Assembly (NCBI GenBank): GCA_030248065.1
Contig: JASAMV010000248.1
Span: 124,001-188,000, forward strand
From: Rhynchonema sp. JSB1_4
Taxonomy: Eukaryota; Nematoda; Chromadorea; Monhysterida; Xyalidae
DNA length: 64,000 bases
Direction: 5' to 3'
Positions 23,319 through 34,300 of this stretch are shown here, piece after piece. A program made the position numbers and the translations under genes. The notes below the pieces were generated by a model. The model saw only the letters and a list, made by a program, of their open reading frames with translations, did not search any database and had not been told where the DNA came from. Position 1 is the stretch's first letter. Each line of letters starts with the position of its first letter.

Positions 23319-24960
23319 TACCGTAGAGATTTGTGATTTTCAAAGGCGAAAATGTGTGCTTTTCGACCTCGGAACCCCCAAGTACCACTTTTTAGCTCAA
23401 TTTTGCAGCAAAATTGCATGCAAAAACGCCTTTTTCGTCTTTTGACGGACCAGGCGTATTTTTTGTGTAGCCTCTGTGGGACAGTGTTGGAGGTGGGGGT
23501 TTGGGAGCCCCACAGCACAGTAGGTATCCCTCCCTCGCCTGGTACAAAAGTAGGTATCCCCCAGTGATGTGGTTGGGGGGTATGGGGGGTATTACCCCCA
23601 ACTGCTAGGTAGCTTTCTTGCTCCGAAACCCATACCCCCCCCAAACTGGCTAGCTAGCTTTCTTGCTCCGGTCACCAAGTAAAAAAAAGTGTTGATTTTA
23701 GTGCCAAAATGACCTATTTATGAGCCAAAATGGTCAAATTCGTTCAAAGTTTCTCACACGTGCACAAAAATACGCATTTTAAGGCTTATTTTAGCATAAT
23801 TTCGACCAATTTTTATACCCCTGTTTTTGACTTCTGGACCAATACCCCCCAAATCGGGGTACTCGGCTAGCTAGCTAGCTTTCTTGCGCCGGACCCCTCC
23901 AGCTAGCTAGCTTTCTTGCTCGGACCAACTACATCACTGGTATCCCCCCGATGTCTGGTACGGTACAGCAGGTATCCCCCTCCCCCCCCCCGGATTTTCA
24001 CCCCGGTACAGTAGGTATCCCCGATTTTGCCCCAAGAGTGCCAATTTTTTACCAAAAGGGATGCGAGAGCATTGTGTAACTGTTGTATTTAGCAAGTTAT
24101 TGAAAAAATTAATTTGGAGTCCCGTCGCCTAGGTTTCGTGTATTCGAGTAAATCGGCGAGCGCTGCGCGCGCAAATACTCATTTTCACACGATTCCCCAC
24201 ATAATGGCAACGTTAAAATTTTTCACCCAAAAACCTAACCCTCCAGGCCCCAGGCCATTGGCTCTGGCACAGTAGGTATCCCCCCGATGTTTGGCATGGT
24301 ACAGTTCAGTTCAGGTATCCCCCGATTTTCACGATTTCACCCCAGACCCAGTACAGTACAGTAGGTTTCCCCTGCCTGATTTTACCCCAAAAGTCGGCCA
24401 AATTTGTGAACATTCCCCTTTTTTGAACAAATTTGTGAACATTTCCGAATGGCAACATTTCCCAAAATTCGTTTTCAGCGACCAGTGTTTGGAGGTACTC
24501 TGGAGGGGGGATACCTACTGTACCGCGCTCAGAGAGGGGGGATACCTACTGTACCAGAGCCGATGGCCTGGGGGGGGGTATGTACCTAGGGGGGGTTTGG
24601 GGGGGGTTGGGGGGGTTAGGTTTTGGGGTGAAAATTTTTAATGTGTTTATTATGTGTGGAATCGTGTGAAAACGTGGTATTTGCGCGCGTAGCGCGCGAA
24701 TTTTGGGTAATTTGAGGCAAAAACCACTGATTTTACACTAATTTTGGCCATTTTGGTCAAAAATTGGCACTTTTTGGGCAAAATCGGGGGGGATACCTAC
24801 TGTACCGGGGTGAAAATCGGGGGGGATACCTACTGTACCATGCCAAACATCGGGGGGGATACCTACTGTACCAGGCGAGGGGGGATACCTACTGTACTGG
24901 GGGGGGCTTGGCCCCCCCCCAAACCCCCCCACCTCCAACACTGATGAAAACCATAAGAAA
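23319..24960. repeat. Cluster of GGTACAGTAGGTATCCCCC iterons around an inverted repeat
   Basis: GGGGGATACCTACTGTACC or its complement occurs many times (near 23520, 23546, 23938, 23970, 24004, 24270, 24305, 24365, 24505, 24540, 24787, 24820, 24857, 24885). 24145-24290 and 24500-24700 are inverted copies of each other. They share a TCACACGATTCC block, a TTTTTCACCC block and a G/C palindrome (CGCTGCGCGCGC / GCGCGCGTAGCGCGCG). GCTAGCTTTCTTGCTCCG is tandemly repeated at 23615-23925. Non-coding. Confidence 0.75.
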
Positions 24961-26326
24961 TGTTTTTACGGCAATTCCTTGGCTTGAACCACATTTTCAT
25001 ACACTAGCCTGGGTTTTGCCCTACAAACAGGGTATCTTGCACCACTTGGCCTCCCGCCACCACACCACACCCCGTGCTGCACCACATAAAGTTTGAGCTT
25101 GTGGTAAAAAATTAGTAAGGCAAAACAAACTCGCAGCGGCCTCTCCATTTTCATTCACCGGCCTCGGCAACGTTGGGCCTTTGCTTTTGAGCATTTTATT
25201 TGGCGAATTTATAGTGCTTTATATTTATGGGCCTCCTTCCTTGCTTCAAAAATGGCACGTGCGAAAACGGCACCCTTCAGCCTCTTTCCCTTCACTCCGT
25301 TTCGATGGTAGGATTGGTGGATTACGTACGTGTGTGCGATTTCTGCTCAGATTTTGTCACATTCTCTGAAAATGAAACAGGAGGATTTCGGTATTTCCAT
25401 TTACTGTCGCATTTTACAACCATAAAAGCAGTTGTAAGCTCTTCTGTCGTTGTTTTGCAACCGCAATCTGCGATCGTTCATTATTCGTTCGTGATTAGTT
25501 TTCGTTTTCTTTCATTAGTGCTTCATAATTTGAATTGCCGCGTTCCCTGCGCGTTGCTTTGTCCTATGTGGCGGGCACCTGCAGATCAAATGCTCCTCCG
25601 TTGGTACAGAGCATCATGCACATTTGAGTGGTGTTACTATTTGAGCAGGCCAACGTTGCGATCGTGTGCCAGCATTTAGGAACATTTGTCAGAAGAACGA
25701 GGCAAAGTTGACCCAACACTGATTGGTAAGAAGCAGTTCGGAAAAACAGCTCATTTTAAAGCCCAAAATGCCGTATTTTTACTCTGGCACACCCCAAATG
25801 TCGCAAACAACCGCGCGCTTCGCGCGTCAGATGCAGCCATCTTATGACCACTTCTGACAAGCTTCCGTATAAAAAGTCGAATTTTCGCTCTGACAGAGTC
25901 TCGGTTGCAATTCTTCTCAAAAAACATTTTTCAAACAACCTCTAGATAAAGATGGGTTTTAAAAACAGGAACAAGCAAGGTTGTCTGGCCTTCGCTTGTG
26001 TTGACGGTAAGTACTATCAAATGACCGAAAATTTCCAAAGGCTTGTCTCATACGTTTTTATATAAACATACGGTAATTCATCTGAAAGGATAAATATGAT
26101 TACAAGCAGAGATCACCGGTCGCAGTAAATACATAATCGAATGAGCAAAACGACATAAAGTATGTACACTTGTATTACATCAGATTAGCAAAATTCGATG
26201 TTCACCATAAAATCGCACACAAACCCGTTTGGCGTCTCTAAATCGATGAACAATAATAATTTGCCATAAAAATATACGAAATCTCCGTGTGCATCGCTGG
26301 CTTGGGAGGCGTCAAGAGATAAAGTT
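24961..26326. other. No gene recognised
   Basis: Mixed-composition intergenic DNA. One CGCGCGCTTCGCGCGTCAGAT palindromic core near 25802-25822 resembles the core inside the hAT MITE at 57.8 kb. No reading frame is convincing. Confidence 0.45.
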
Positions 26327-29085
26327 TCAGGTATTGTGCTCGATCATCTGTTCGCCATCAGCAGCAGGTGTGATGTTTGAACCGATCGTGGATTGCGAGC
26401 TGTGCGCGGTTGTCCGCAAACATCCCGGTCTGACCAGATCGACCATCGGTTTCAACTGCATCTCATTCTCACCAGCACCCAACAACGACGATGTCTGGTC
26501 ATCGATGTCGTGATGGTCGATGCCGGCGAATGTCAGCACGCGTTGTTTGTGCACCATCAATCGGTCGCTGACCGGTGGCCCGACGGCATTTAGATTCGAT
26601 TCGGACGCCGTCAGCATCCCTCCACCGGCATCGGCATTCATGCCGCCGGCGGTGTTGCCGTTGACTATCGGTGATTGTTGCTGACTCGATTGACGACGCG
26701 CGGCGTTGGTCGAGATCGACAGACGTTTGAGCAGACGGAAACGCGCCAACGGCGACCATTTGGCCGGGATCGATGGCGCGCGACTCTCGCGATGTCGGGA
26801 CGCCACGGTGGCTGCGGTCGATCGACGCAGTTGCGAACGCTCGTAGCCCGAACGAAGCACATTGATCACCTGCAGTACATGGTGAGTCACTCTTTGACAA
26901 ACAATACCAAATAATAAGTCTCACTACCCCGCGGGTCCCCACTGGATGCTTTTTTGTTCAAGCTTTCCGGTATATGAGTTACAGATGCTTTTTTGACCTT
27001 CAAACGTTATTGTGACGGCACTGGAGAAGTAATGAAATTATATATAGCTAAATACAAGCGCGAACCTCCTTGTTAGTGAAACAATAGACGATGGCAATCA
27101 TGAACCCCTGGAACATGTAGAAAAACGACGCCATGTAGGTGTAGATGGTGAAATACTGAAAATAAATCAGGGTATCGGCTTTTTTGGCGATCTTTCAACC
27201 ACTGCGTGCTAGACATATACATTATTGTCAAATTATGCAACGGACCGTGAAATTATCAGTGTTCGGTGTCAGTGGTATGGTCTGGGTGACGTTTGGTACA
27301 CCAAGCAGAATAATGAGCATAAAGGCAGCCTTGACGCTCTTCCTGAAATTTGTGATTTGTCATGCTTCAAGAAGGTGAGCTTGATGTTTTATAAATTGAG
27401 CGTGACAGTAAGTAATCAGCCATTCAAATTGCGCACTTCATCTTTGCAGCTTCGTTCTCTGTGTAGGAATCCTTGACCTTCGACCAGAGCACCCAGATCA
27501 CCGATATGATGAAGCCAAGATTCAGCTGGAAACAATCTTGCATTCTCACTCAAAACGCACGAGAGCAAAAGGAAACAAAACGGAAAATTGACCAACCGCC
27601 AACTCGAGCATTCGTGGACCATCCAGAATCCAGAATGTCGGATCGAGGAAGTAGTTGCGCAGACAACCGTTCACTCCCTTGGCCAGCACAACCGCCAACC
27701 AGATCAATGTGTGCACCAGGGAACCACCTGATGTTTCGTAATAAATATGTCAACACATACATTTGAATAGCTGCATAAGCCAGCTCACCCCAGCCGAGCG
27801 CCATGTATATCCATATTTTCGGTTCGCTCTGATAAACGGTCAACACGATGGAGTTGCACAGATAGAGACCCTCCAGGAACATCCACGCAAACGTCACCGT
27901 CTTAAAGTACTCCAGCAGCACATAGGACATCTCGCATACCACAACCTGCATGGGCGATGGGCAATGTTTCCATGTCATGTGTTGAAGCCTTGAAGGGCGA
28001 CTAACTTCGCCTGCCTATTTTCAAAACCTCATGTTTTTTATTAACATTGATTATCAACGAAATCTACTGTATCATACAATGGGTGTGAATATTGACTTAA
28101 TGGCGAATGTTCTATCACGCACATCGAAAGTTGTGTTCATGATCTGTGCTGTGTCATCTATACCAGCAAGCATGAAGGTCGCATCCATACAGTCTGTGTA
28201 GGTGCACCTTTCATGTTCGCTGGTCGTGTGGTGACATCAGCAACTCTCGAAATTTTGAAAGTGCGATAAGTCACGCAACGTCGGCGATCATGAGACAAGC
28301 GCGTCAAGTTTGATTACATTCGGATTTTGTGAGCCGAACTGATTCGAACAGGTCACAAAACATGAAGCCTCAGCCGACCGTTGGATGCAGTATGATGCCT
28401 CTGGTGCCATTGATCTCAGCGGCACTTCTCGTGTCCAATCCCTGGTCGAGATACAGCGCCAAACGCATGATCACGACCACCAAAAGTGCGACCATTAAAT
28501 TCAGATGCAGTTGCGTGCGGAATACACGCAGACGTCTGTAATTAAAGCGATTAATACTTTTAAATTCGCTGCCCATGGTAATGTCAAGTTGTAAACCCAA
28601 ACGCTCCACGCGCGGTTCTGAAACATTGCGCACAACTGCCTGGCTGGCTGGCAGACTGCACAGGTGATTGTTGCTCAAATATTTCAAAAGTTGGTATTCG
28701 GGTTTAGAAATTGACAATAACAAGGGTTCGCTACTGTACGGCAGCGAATAAGTTTACTTCTACCATCTTATGGCGACACGATCGACAAGTCACCATAGCG
28801 AATATTCACCAGAGTGGTAATTCGAAGGTAAACGGATACTGGAGACTAAAATATCGTTCAAAAGTTTTCACTTCAGATGGTCACTCACTATGACGACAGT
28901 TCTGTATAAATTCTGTTATATAAAAACTTCACCAGATAGTTTTGTCATTTTTAAAAATGAGGTTCGACTGACCGAAAGTAACTAAAAATGAAGACAGCAA
29001 TTGTGAGCGCGACGAACGAACAGCCCAGACCGACAAATTCGAGAATACGAGCCCTCGACGCCAGCACACGCGCTTCCTCCAGAAT
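26327..29085 (-). CDS. Pdfr-like: Class B GPCR, PDF-receptor-like (seven-helix core and tail; ectodomain exons missing)
   Basis: Secretin-family neuropeptide receptor in the plasma membrane, expected to signal through Gs. Exons on the minus strand: 29085-28973, 28535-28379, 27945-27789, 27727-27597, 27525-27437, 27342-27246, 27155-27066, 26869-26327; every phase joins. Helix 1 follows ILEEARVLASRARILEFVG. Helix 2 has TQLHLNLMVALL and MRLALYLDQ. Helices 3-4 have CEMSYVLLEYFKTV, WMFLEGLYLCN and ALGWG. The next exon has FWILDGPRM, helix 6 KAAFMLIILLGVPN, and helix 7 MFQGFMIAIVYCFTNKEV. LYLDQ, SYVLLEY and FWILDGPR point to the PDF receptor rather than the diuretic hormone or calcitonin groups. 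The tail is about 180 residues, Ser/Ala-rich. The six-Cys hormone-binding domain should lie upstream (above 29085). The polymerase element starts only 700 bp away, so the gene is either interrupted by it or has a long intron. Confidence 0.88.
28550..28758. mobile_element. MITE family A, copy 1 (intronic)
   Basis: About 209 bp in a receptor intron, with inverted ends containing AAATTCGCTGCC and GGCAGCGAATAAG. The interior has GCGCGGTTCTGAAACATTGCGC and TGCCTGGCTGGCTGGCA. It is a diverged copy of the element at 57241-57483. Confidence 0.75.
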
Positions 29086-29701
29086 CTGGGATGGATAAAA
29101 AACGGTGGCTTGATCGTTGATTGACGAGTCTTCTTGGAATCACGTAGACCCGTATGCACTTTGCTTTAATCATGATCGGGGTTGATTTTGCGGGGGACCC
29201 CTACCAGTGATTTTTACTGGTCGAATATTACCACTGTTGGGAACTCATTCATGAAATATGTTTGAGTTTTACCATAAAAATCATCTGATCGGGGCTTGTG
29301 ACGGTTTGAGCCCGGCTGGATAGTTACATACTATGTGTGGTGTCCAACCACGAACTCATGAGACGACTTATTTTGAAGTTGACCTGAACGGATCCAATAA
29401 TGTTCCGGTTCCACGGTGAAAGAAAAAGAAAAAAAGAAACGAAGAAAAAAATGTTCTTATCAGAAAGATAGGTTGATGTGATGAAATCGTGTGGCAAAAA
29501 TTTTTTCCATCATGCACGTGAAACATCAGCGTGCTCGAAAAACTGATTTTTCCCTATACCTCACGTGTTATATCGGCGATGCTGGTGTGAACGCGTGTGA
29601 TTAGTTCTGAAAAATGTTTTGATTGTTTTCTAGTCGTAGTCAAGCCATAACAAAACGCTGAAAATTTGAGCTCGATCGGACAATGGGAAAGTGGTTGGAC
29701 C

Positions 29702-29752
29702 CAAGTAGTATCGGGCGGGGACCTGTCCTCGTTTTTTCTTCCAGACGAACCG
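29702..29752. repeat. Solo fragment of the polymerase-element terminus
   Basis: AGTAGTATCGGGCGGGGACC, then CTGTCCTCG, then TTTTTTCTTCCAG. This nearly repeats the first 40 bases of the element's left end 85 bp downstream, then diverges just where the heat-shock pentamers begin. It is a relic of an older insertion, a duplicated end, or part of a nested insertion. Confidence 0.75.
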
Positions 29753-29787
29753 ACCGGCAGAACGGGAAAAAAATAATATTCATTAGT

Positions 29788-29910
29788 AGTATAGGGCGGG
29801 GACCTGTCCCGTTTTTTCTTCCAGAACATTCTAGAACATTCCAGGCGTCTTCCAGAACATTCTAGGTGTGATGTTTAGGCGGTGGGAATTCCCTGGCTGG
29901 CCGATGTTTC
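29788..29910 (+). repeat. Left terminal inverted repeat
   Basis: It matches the reverse complement of 36531-36652. It starts AGTATAGGGCGGGGACCTGT and contains two heat-shock-element clusters, then GTGATGTTTAGGCGGTGG. Similarity fades near GATGTTTCA at 29903. Confidence 0.9.
29818..29863 (+). promoter_or_regulatory. Heat shock elements in the left terminal repeat
   Basis: Five contiguous alternating nTTCn/nGAAn pentamers (29818-29842), a 6-base gap, then three more (29849-29863), all perfect matches to the heat-shock-factor consensus. They end 53 bases upstream of the zinc-finger-gene TATA box. Three contiguous pentamers are normally enough for HSF trimer binding. Confidence 0.8.
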
Positions 29911-29925
29911 AGATAGTATATAAGG
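29903..29925 (+). promoter_or_regulatory. Promoter of the C2H2/acidic protein gene
   Basis: GATGTTTCAGATAG is followed directly by TATATAAGG (29917-29925), 27 bases before the ATG at 29952. The GATGTTTC word is also found upstream of TATA boxes on the polymerase side. Confidence 0.7.
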
Positions 29926-29951
29926 AGTAACGTTTTAGGTATTTCATCATT

Positions 29952-30497
29952 ATGGCCTATTTGTGTCCTGAGTGCAACTTGAGTTTTTCTCGTCCTTGGA
30001 ACCTTCGTCGTCATCAAAGAACGCACATGATGGACTCTGAAAAGGATTCAGTCGTCAGCTCGGAACAATCCGACATTGAGGAGCAGGACACGGCGTCCGA
30101 CACCCGTAGTGAGACTACAGAGGAAGAGCAAATGGATCAGTCGGAGGAAGACAGTTCAGAAGAATATTGGAGGGAAGCCATTCAAGAGGCTTTGGAGGAC
30201 ATTAACTTTGAAAAAGTGGAAAGTCCTGAAGATTTCCTCTCTGAGCCACTTCTCGGCGTGTTTGTACAGCAGTTACAAGAAGCTGTGGAACGTCACTTTC
30301 GGTTCGTGAGAGGAATTGAGTTTGCAGAGCTGTATGAGCGTATCAATCGTATGGATGAAAAGTATCAAGAAGAAGGGTTCTCGGAAGATGAGGCGACGGA
30401 CACGGCTTGGCATGATCACAGATTTGCCATCCGCAAACTGTTGAAAGAAAATATGGATCTGATTGAGAATGCAATGGAGGATGAAAAAGACGAGTGA
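29952..30497 (+). CDS. C2H2 zinc-finger acidic protein of the polymerase element
   Basis: Intronless 181-residue protein. Residues 3-25 form one classic C2H2 finger (CPEC, then HQRTH; C-x2-C-x12-H-x3-H). Residues 28-78 are very acidic and Ser/Glu-rich. Residues 80-170 look helical (SEEYWREAIQEALEDI, LLGVFVQQLQEAVERHF). The tail ends MEDEKDE. The layout of a DNA-binding finger plus an acidic segment suggests a transcription or replication-origin factor of the element, but this is inference and I know no close homologue. The ATG is the first after a TATA box, with TCATCATT just before it. It is convergent with the polymerase gene. Confidence 0.85.
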   Translation: MAYLCPECNLSFSRPWNLRRHQRTHMMDSEKDSVVSSEQSDIEEQDTASDTRSETTEEEQMDQSEEDSSEEYWREAIQEALEDINFEKVESPEDFLSEPLLGVFVQQLQEAVERHFRFVRGIEFAELYERINRMDEKYQEEGFSEDEATDTAWHDHRFAIRKLLKENMDLIENAMEDEKDE

Positions 30498-30527
30498 TAT
30501 GTTGGTTGTGATTACTTAGTTTTAGAT

Positions 30528-31110
30528 TCGGTGTTTTGAGATATGACTCTGAGTTGTTGTGAGTCGACTCTGAGTGACTCGGAGTTGGGTCAGAAAACAC
30601 GGAATTAGTATGAAAACCTTAATATTTGACATGTGAAGTAAATTTCGGTGTTTTGAGGTACGACTCTGAGTGGTTGTGAGTCAACTCTGAGTTGTTATGA
30701 GTCGACTCTGAGTTGTTGGGAGTCGACTCTGAGTTGTTGTGAGTCGACTCTGAGTTGTTGTGAGTCGACTCTGAGTTGCTGTGAGTGGACTCTGAGTGAC
30801 TCGGAGTTGGGTCTGAAAACACGGAATTAGTATGATAACCTTATTATTTGGCATGTAACTTTGTTTCGGTGTTTTGAGGTATGACTCTGAGTGGCTGTGA
30901 GTCGACCCTGAGTTGTTGTGAGTCGACTCTGAATTGTTGTGAGTCGACTCTGTGTTGTTGGGGGTCGACTCTGAGTTGTAATGAGTCGACTCTGAGTGAC
31001 TCGGAGTTGGGGCAGAAAACACGGAATTAGTACGATAACCTTATTCTTTAACATGTAACTATGTTTCGGTCTTTTGAGGTACGACTCTGAGTTGTTGTGA
31101 GTTGGGTCTG
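30528..31110. repeat. Intergenic tandem repeats rich in GAGTCGACTC palindromes
   Basis: Four tandem units each begin TTCGGT(G/C)TTTTGAG (30528, 30645, 30866, 31066). Each contains a variable number of 21-bp GAGTCGACTCTGAGTTGTTGT repeats and ends in TGAAAACACGGAATTAGTA or similar. Each 21-mer holds a 10-bp perfect palindrome with a GTCGAC core, about ten in all. The block fills the gap between the two convergent genes. It could be a terminator, a replication or segregation site, or a binding array for the element's zinc-finger protein. Confidence 0.8.
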
Positions 31111-31190
31111 AAAGCATGGATTTAGCTTCTTTGTTCTTTTATGTCATGTGAGCTACATAATAAACGATTAAACCAATTCTGAACGACATT

Positions 31191-31196
31191 TTTATT
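31191..31196 (-). terminator. Polyadenylation signal of the polymerase gene
   Basis: AATAAA on the minus strand, about 180 bases past the polymerase stop codon. Confidence 0.5.
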
Positions 31197-31373
31197 GAAC
31201 CAAACACTGTAACACACCCAAATGAGCATAACACAGCACAAACAAAAATGAAACATTCTGAGCCACGCCCCATATGATTACGCAGATGCAGCATGTCTCT
31301 GACACAGAAAAAAACGAGATGAGCCACGCACCATGTGCCAAGGCAGATGCTGCATGATTCATCAACACAATGA

Positions 31374-34300
31374 TCAAAATTTGTAACCAAAAGGAACACA
31401 CTGACCAGTAGGTAACACACGAGCTTTGTCATAAACAACAGAAAATTTCTTAGACTGCGTCTTAGTTACAATGCTACGATCAGATTCACGCACAATTTTA
31501 GGAGCAACAACATTAATATCACCACAATCACCACATTCCAAATATTTCAAAACCGTGTCCTTCAAAGTGATAAAGTTCAACTGTTCACTTGCTGAATGAT
31601 TCAAGGTCTGTCCCCTGATCTTGATCTTGGTGTTTCCGTCATCCGTCTGGTACGCGTACGCTTTTGGTCCAGCCGTCACAAACTCCGTGATGGTGTGGCC
31701 GTCCAGTTCATCCGTCATCATGCCCAGATAGTCTCCAATTGGTGGCTGGTAAACGTCTCCAGGTCTTGTGACGTACACGACAGAATCAGTGTCAAAGTAG
31801 AGCGCGCGATCACCGAGCTGTTCCAAGTACGTATAGAGCTTGAGTCGCGCCTGAGCCGTTACCCAGGCAGCGATGGTGGTGTTTGAATTCTCCAATTCTT
31901 CCACGAATGCTTCCAACGCCCGGTAGGTGACCATGAGCATGCCGTCATTGACGATGGTGAACCCTTGCATCTGGAGTGTGTCATCATAGGCCAACTTTAG
32001 GAACCGCTGTGGGTCCTTCACGTACTCCATCTTGGTCTGGTCCGACCGCTGCCCAAACTTGCCCCAAAAACTGTTGAGACAAAGCTTGGCAAGCATCCTG
32101 AGTCCCTCATTGCGCTCCACTTTGCTCTTCTCCAGCAGAATTCCCTCCTTCTCCTGATACTGTTTGATGTACGCGTTTTGGTCTTCTTCTGTCTTCACCC
32201 AGCTGGGCCATCCTGAGGCTTCCTGCTTGATCTTGAGGAAACAGTTGATGTAATCAGTGAACAGCCCGCCGGTGCCTGTTGTTGAATCATGCTGCTCCCA
32301 TTGGTCATAATGATATACTTCTGCGATTTCTTTGACGATGTAGCCGCGATCCATAGCAGCGTAGAGTTCACAGGTAGGCCAAGCGCCCCAGAATTCCCTC
32401 TCCTCAGGCTGATGGGGACAGTCTCCATTGTTATGGGCGGCAGCGCAGGAGCCGCACAGGTGAAACAGTAGCTTTCCGTCCTGACGCACGGGCAGAACAG
32501 GATGAAGTAGATTTTGAGGAGGTAGAACCAGACACTTTATCAGACCGTGATAGGGGCGTGTGGTGATGTCAGCGAAGTTTTCCGTCACAACCGTTGGATG
32601 TCCGGTGGGGAAGCGGCCATATTTACAAATATAAGGATAAAGGGAACAGACATCAATGTAGTGGATGGATTCTTCAGGTGCGGCCTTCCAGTGCATCCAA
32701 CGACAATTGGTTCTTCCTCCAAAGAATGCTTCCCTTGGGTCCATTGGATCTTGCACTTTGACGGCTTTGATGAACGCTGATAGTTCCGGATCCTGCTTAC
32801 ATTCCTCACGGAACATGCATTCCCACATTGTTGTAACGGTGTATCCTTGGGCCTCCAATGCTGCAGCCCGATCTTCTGTGGCTTTTAGCGCATCTCCTGC
32901 TTTCTCTCCTGTGGGCAGGCGTGTGTGTGGATCTGGGAAACAGTCTGAACAACCATGATAGGCGCATCCATTGAACTCAAAGACCTGGCGGGGGTCTGAG
33001 CGAAGCTGGCCGTCTACTTTGTAGTTTCCGACCCGAACTTCACCACCGTTGATGGCGTGTTGAATTTGAAGATTTTGAGAATGTGACAGCCATTTGATCC
33101 ACTTTATTGCTATGGCCGAATGTCTATCTTTGACTCTGTACCCTCCATGCGGCATCACTGCAATGCTGTTGGGACGTAGGAAGCTCTTCTTGAATACTGC
33201 CATGCAGGTGCTGGCGATGGTAGTTGCCGAGGTGAAGGGGTCCAGGTTGTGTTGACACATCATCAAGGCGCGGAATTTCATGCATGCTTGCCTCAAGATT
33301 CTCACGTCTGTCCTGCAGTAGCCGACCAGTTCTTCTTGAAAATTCCAGATCTTGCGTTTGGCGCTTTCTTCTTTGTGCCACTGAATCAGCTGTTCACGTG
33401 CGTTCTCCTTGAGTTGCTCAAGGCCGTAGTATTTCAGATCAGGTGGAGGCCCGCTGTAGTCCCAATTGGCCATCTTGTTGAATAGATGAGGGAACATACC
33501 CTTTGATCCAGGTATACCCATGGCTTTGGGCAGAGCAGCAAGGGGAAGAGGGAGAAAGTTGAGACTGTCCAAGAATGTTGTGTCTGTTGATGGAACGTGG
33601 ATTTTGAAGAGCTCCAGGCCTTTGGGGATGACTTGGGGTTGAATGGCTTGCTGGTGTAGATATTTGAGGACAAACTGCCCATCAAATCCCTTTGAGTTGT
33701 GGGCGATGACGATGGCTCCTTTGTTGGCGGGAGAGAGCACCCAGTTGCAGAACTGTTCCACGGCGTCTGTTCCTTTGAAGAGATGATCCCTGGTCTCACA
33801 ATTTCCACAGGGCTGGTCTGATTCATAGCAGGCGTCACATACTTTCTCAGCGCAAATGCAGTTCACCTCATGTAGAAAGATGGGACCGTTGACTGTGTGT
33901 CCAACCAACTTATCCTGCATGGTCTCCAGATCATAGAAGATGAAGCAGGACGCTTTTTTGGTGTTGCTGTTGAGCGGTTGAAGGTAGCACTGATGAGATG
34001 TGGAGTCCACGTATTGTTTGCAGAACCGACATTTGACTAGCCCACACTGATGAGCGCCACGACGCTCGTGTACATCTTGAGAACACTCCTTGCAGTGCCA
34101 CACTTGTTGGCAAGTGGAGGACATTTTCCGTTTGTTCCTGCCAGGGATGTTGGTGCTCTTTTCCAGAAGATGGTTTTCATAACATATGTTACTGACGAAG
34201 CGACGGTTGCAATTATTGCAGTAGACTTCCTTGTCAGGAACGCAGGGTGGCTGGTTGAAACATTTGGTGCACCGTTGCCCGCAGTTGATGTGGGTGCGCT

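Noticed and set aside
23319..23644. 108-codon minus-strand frame upstream of cyclin A
   Set aside because: It reads through GGTATCCC iterons and A/T repeats and has no similarity to cyclin N-termini.
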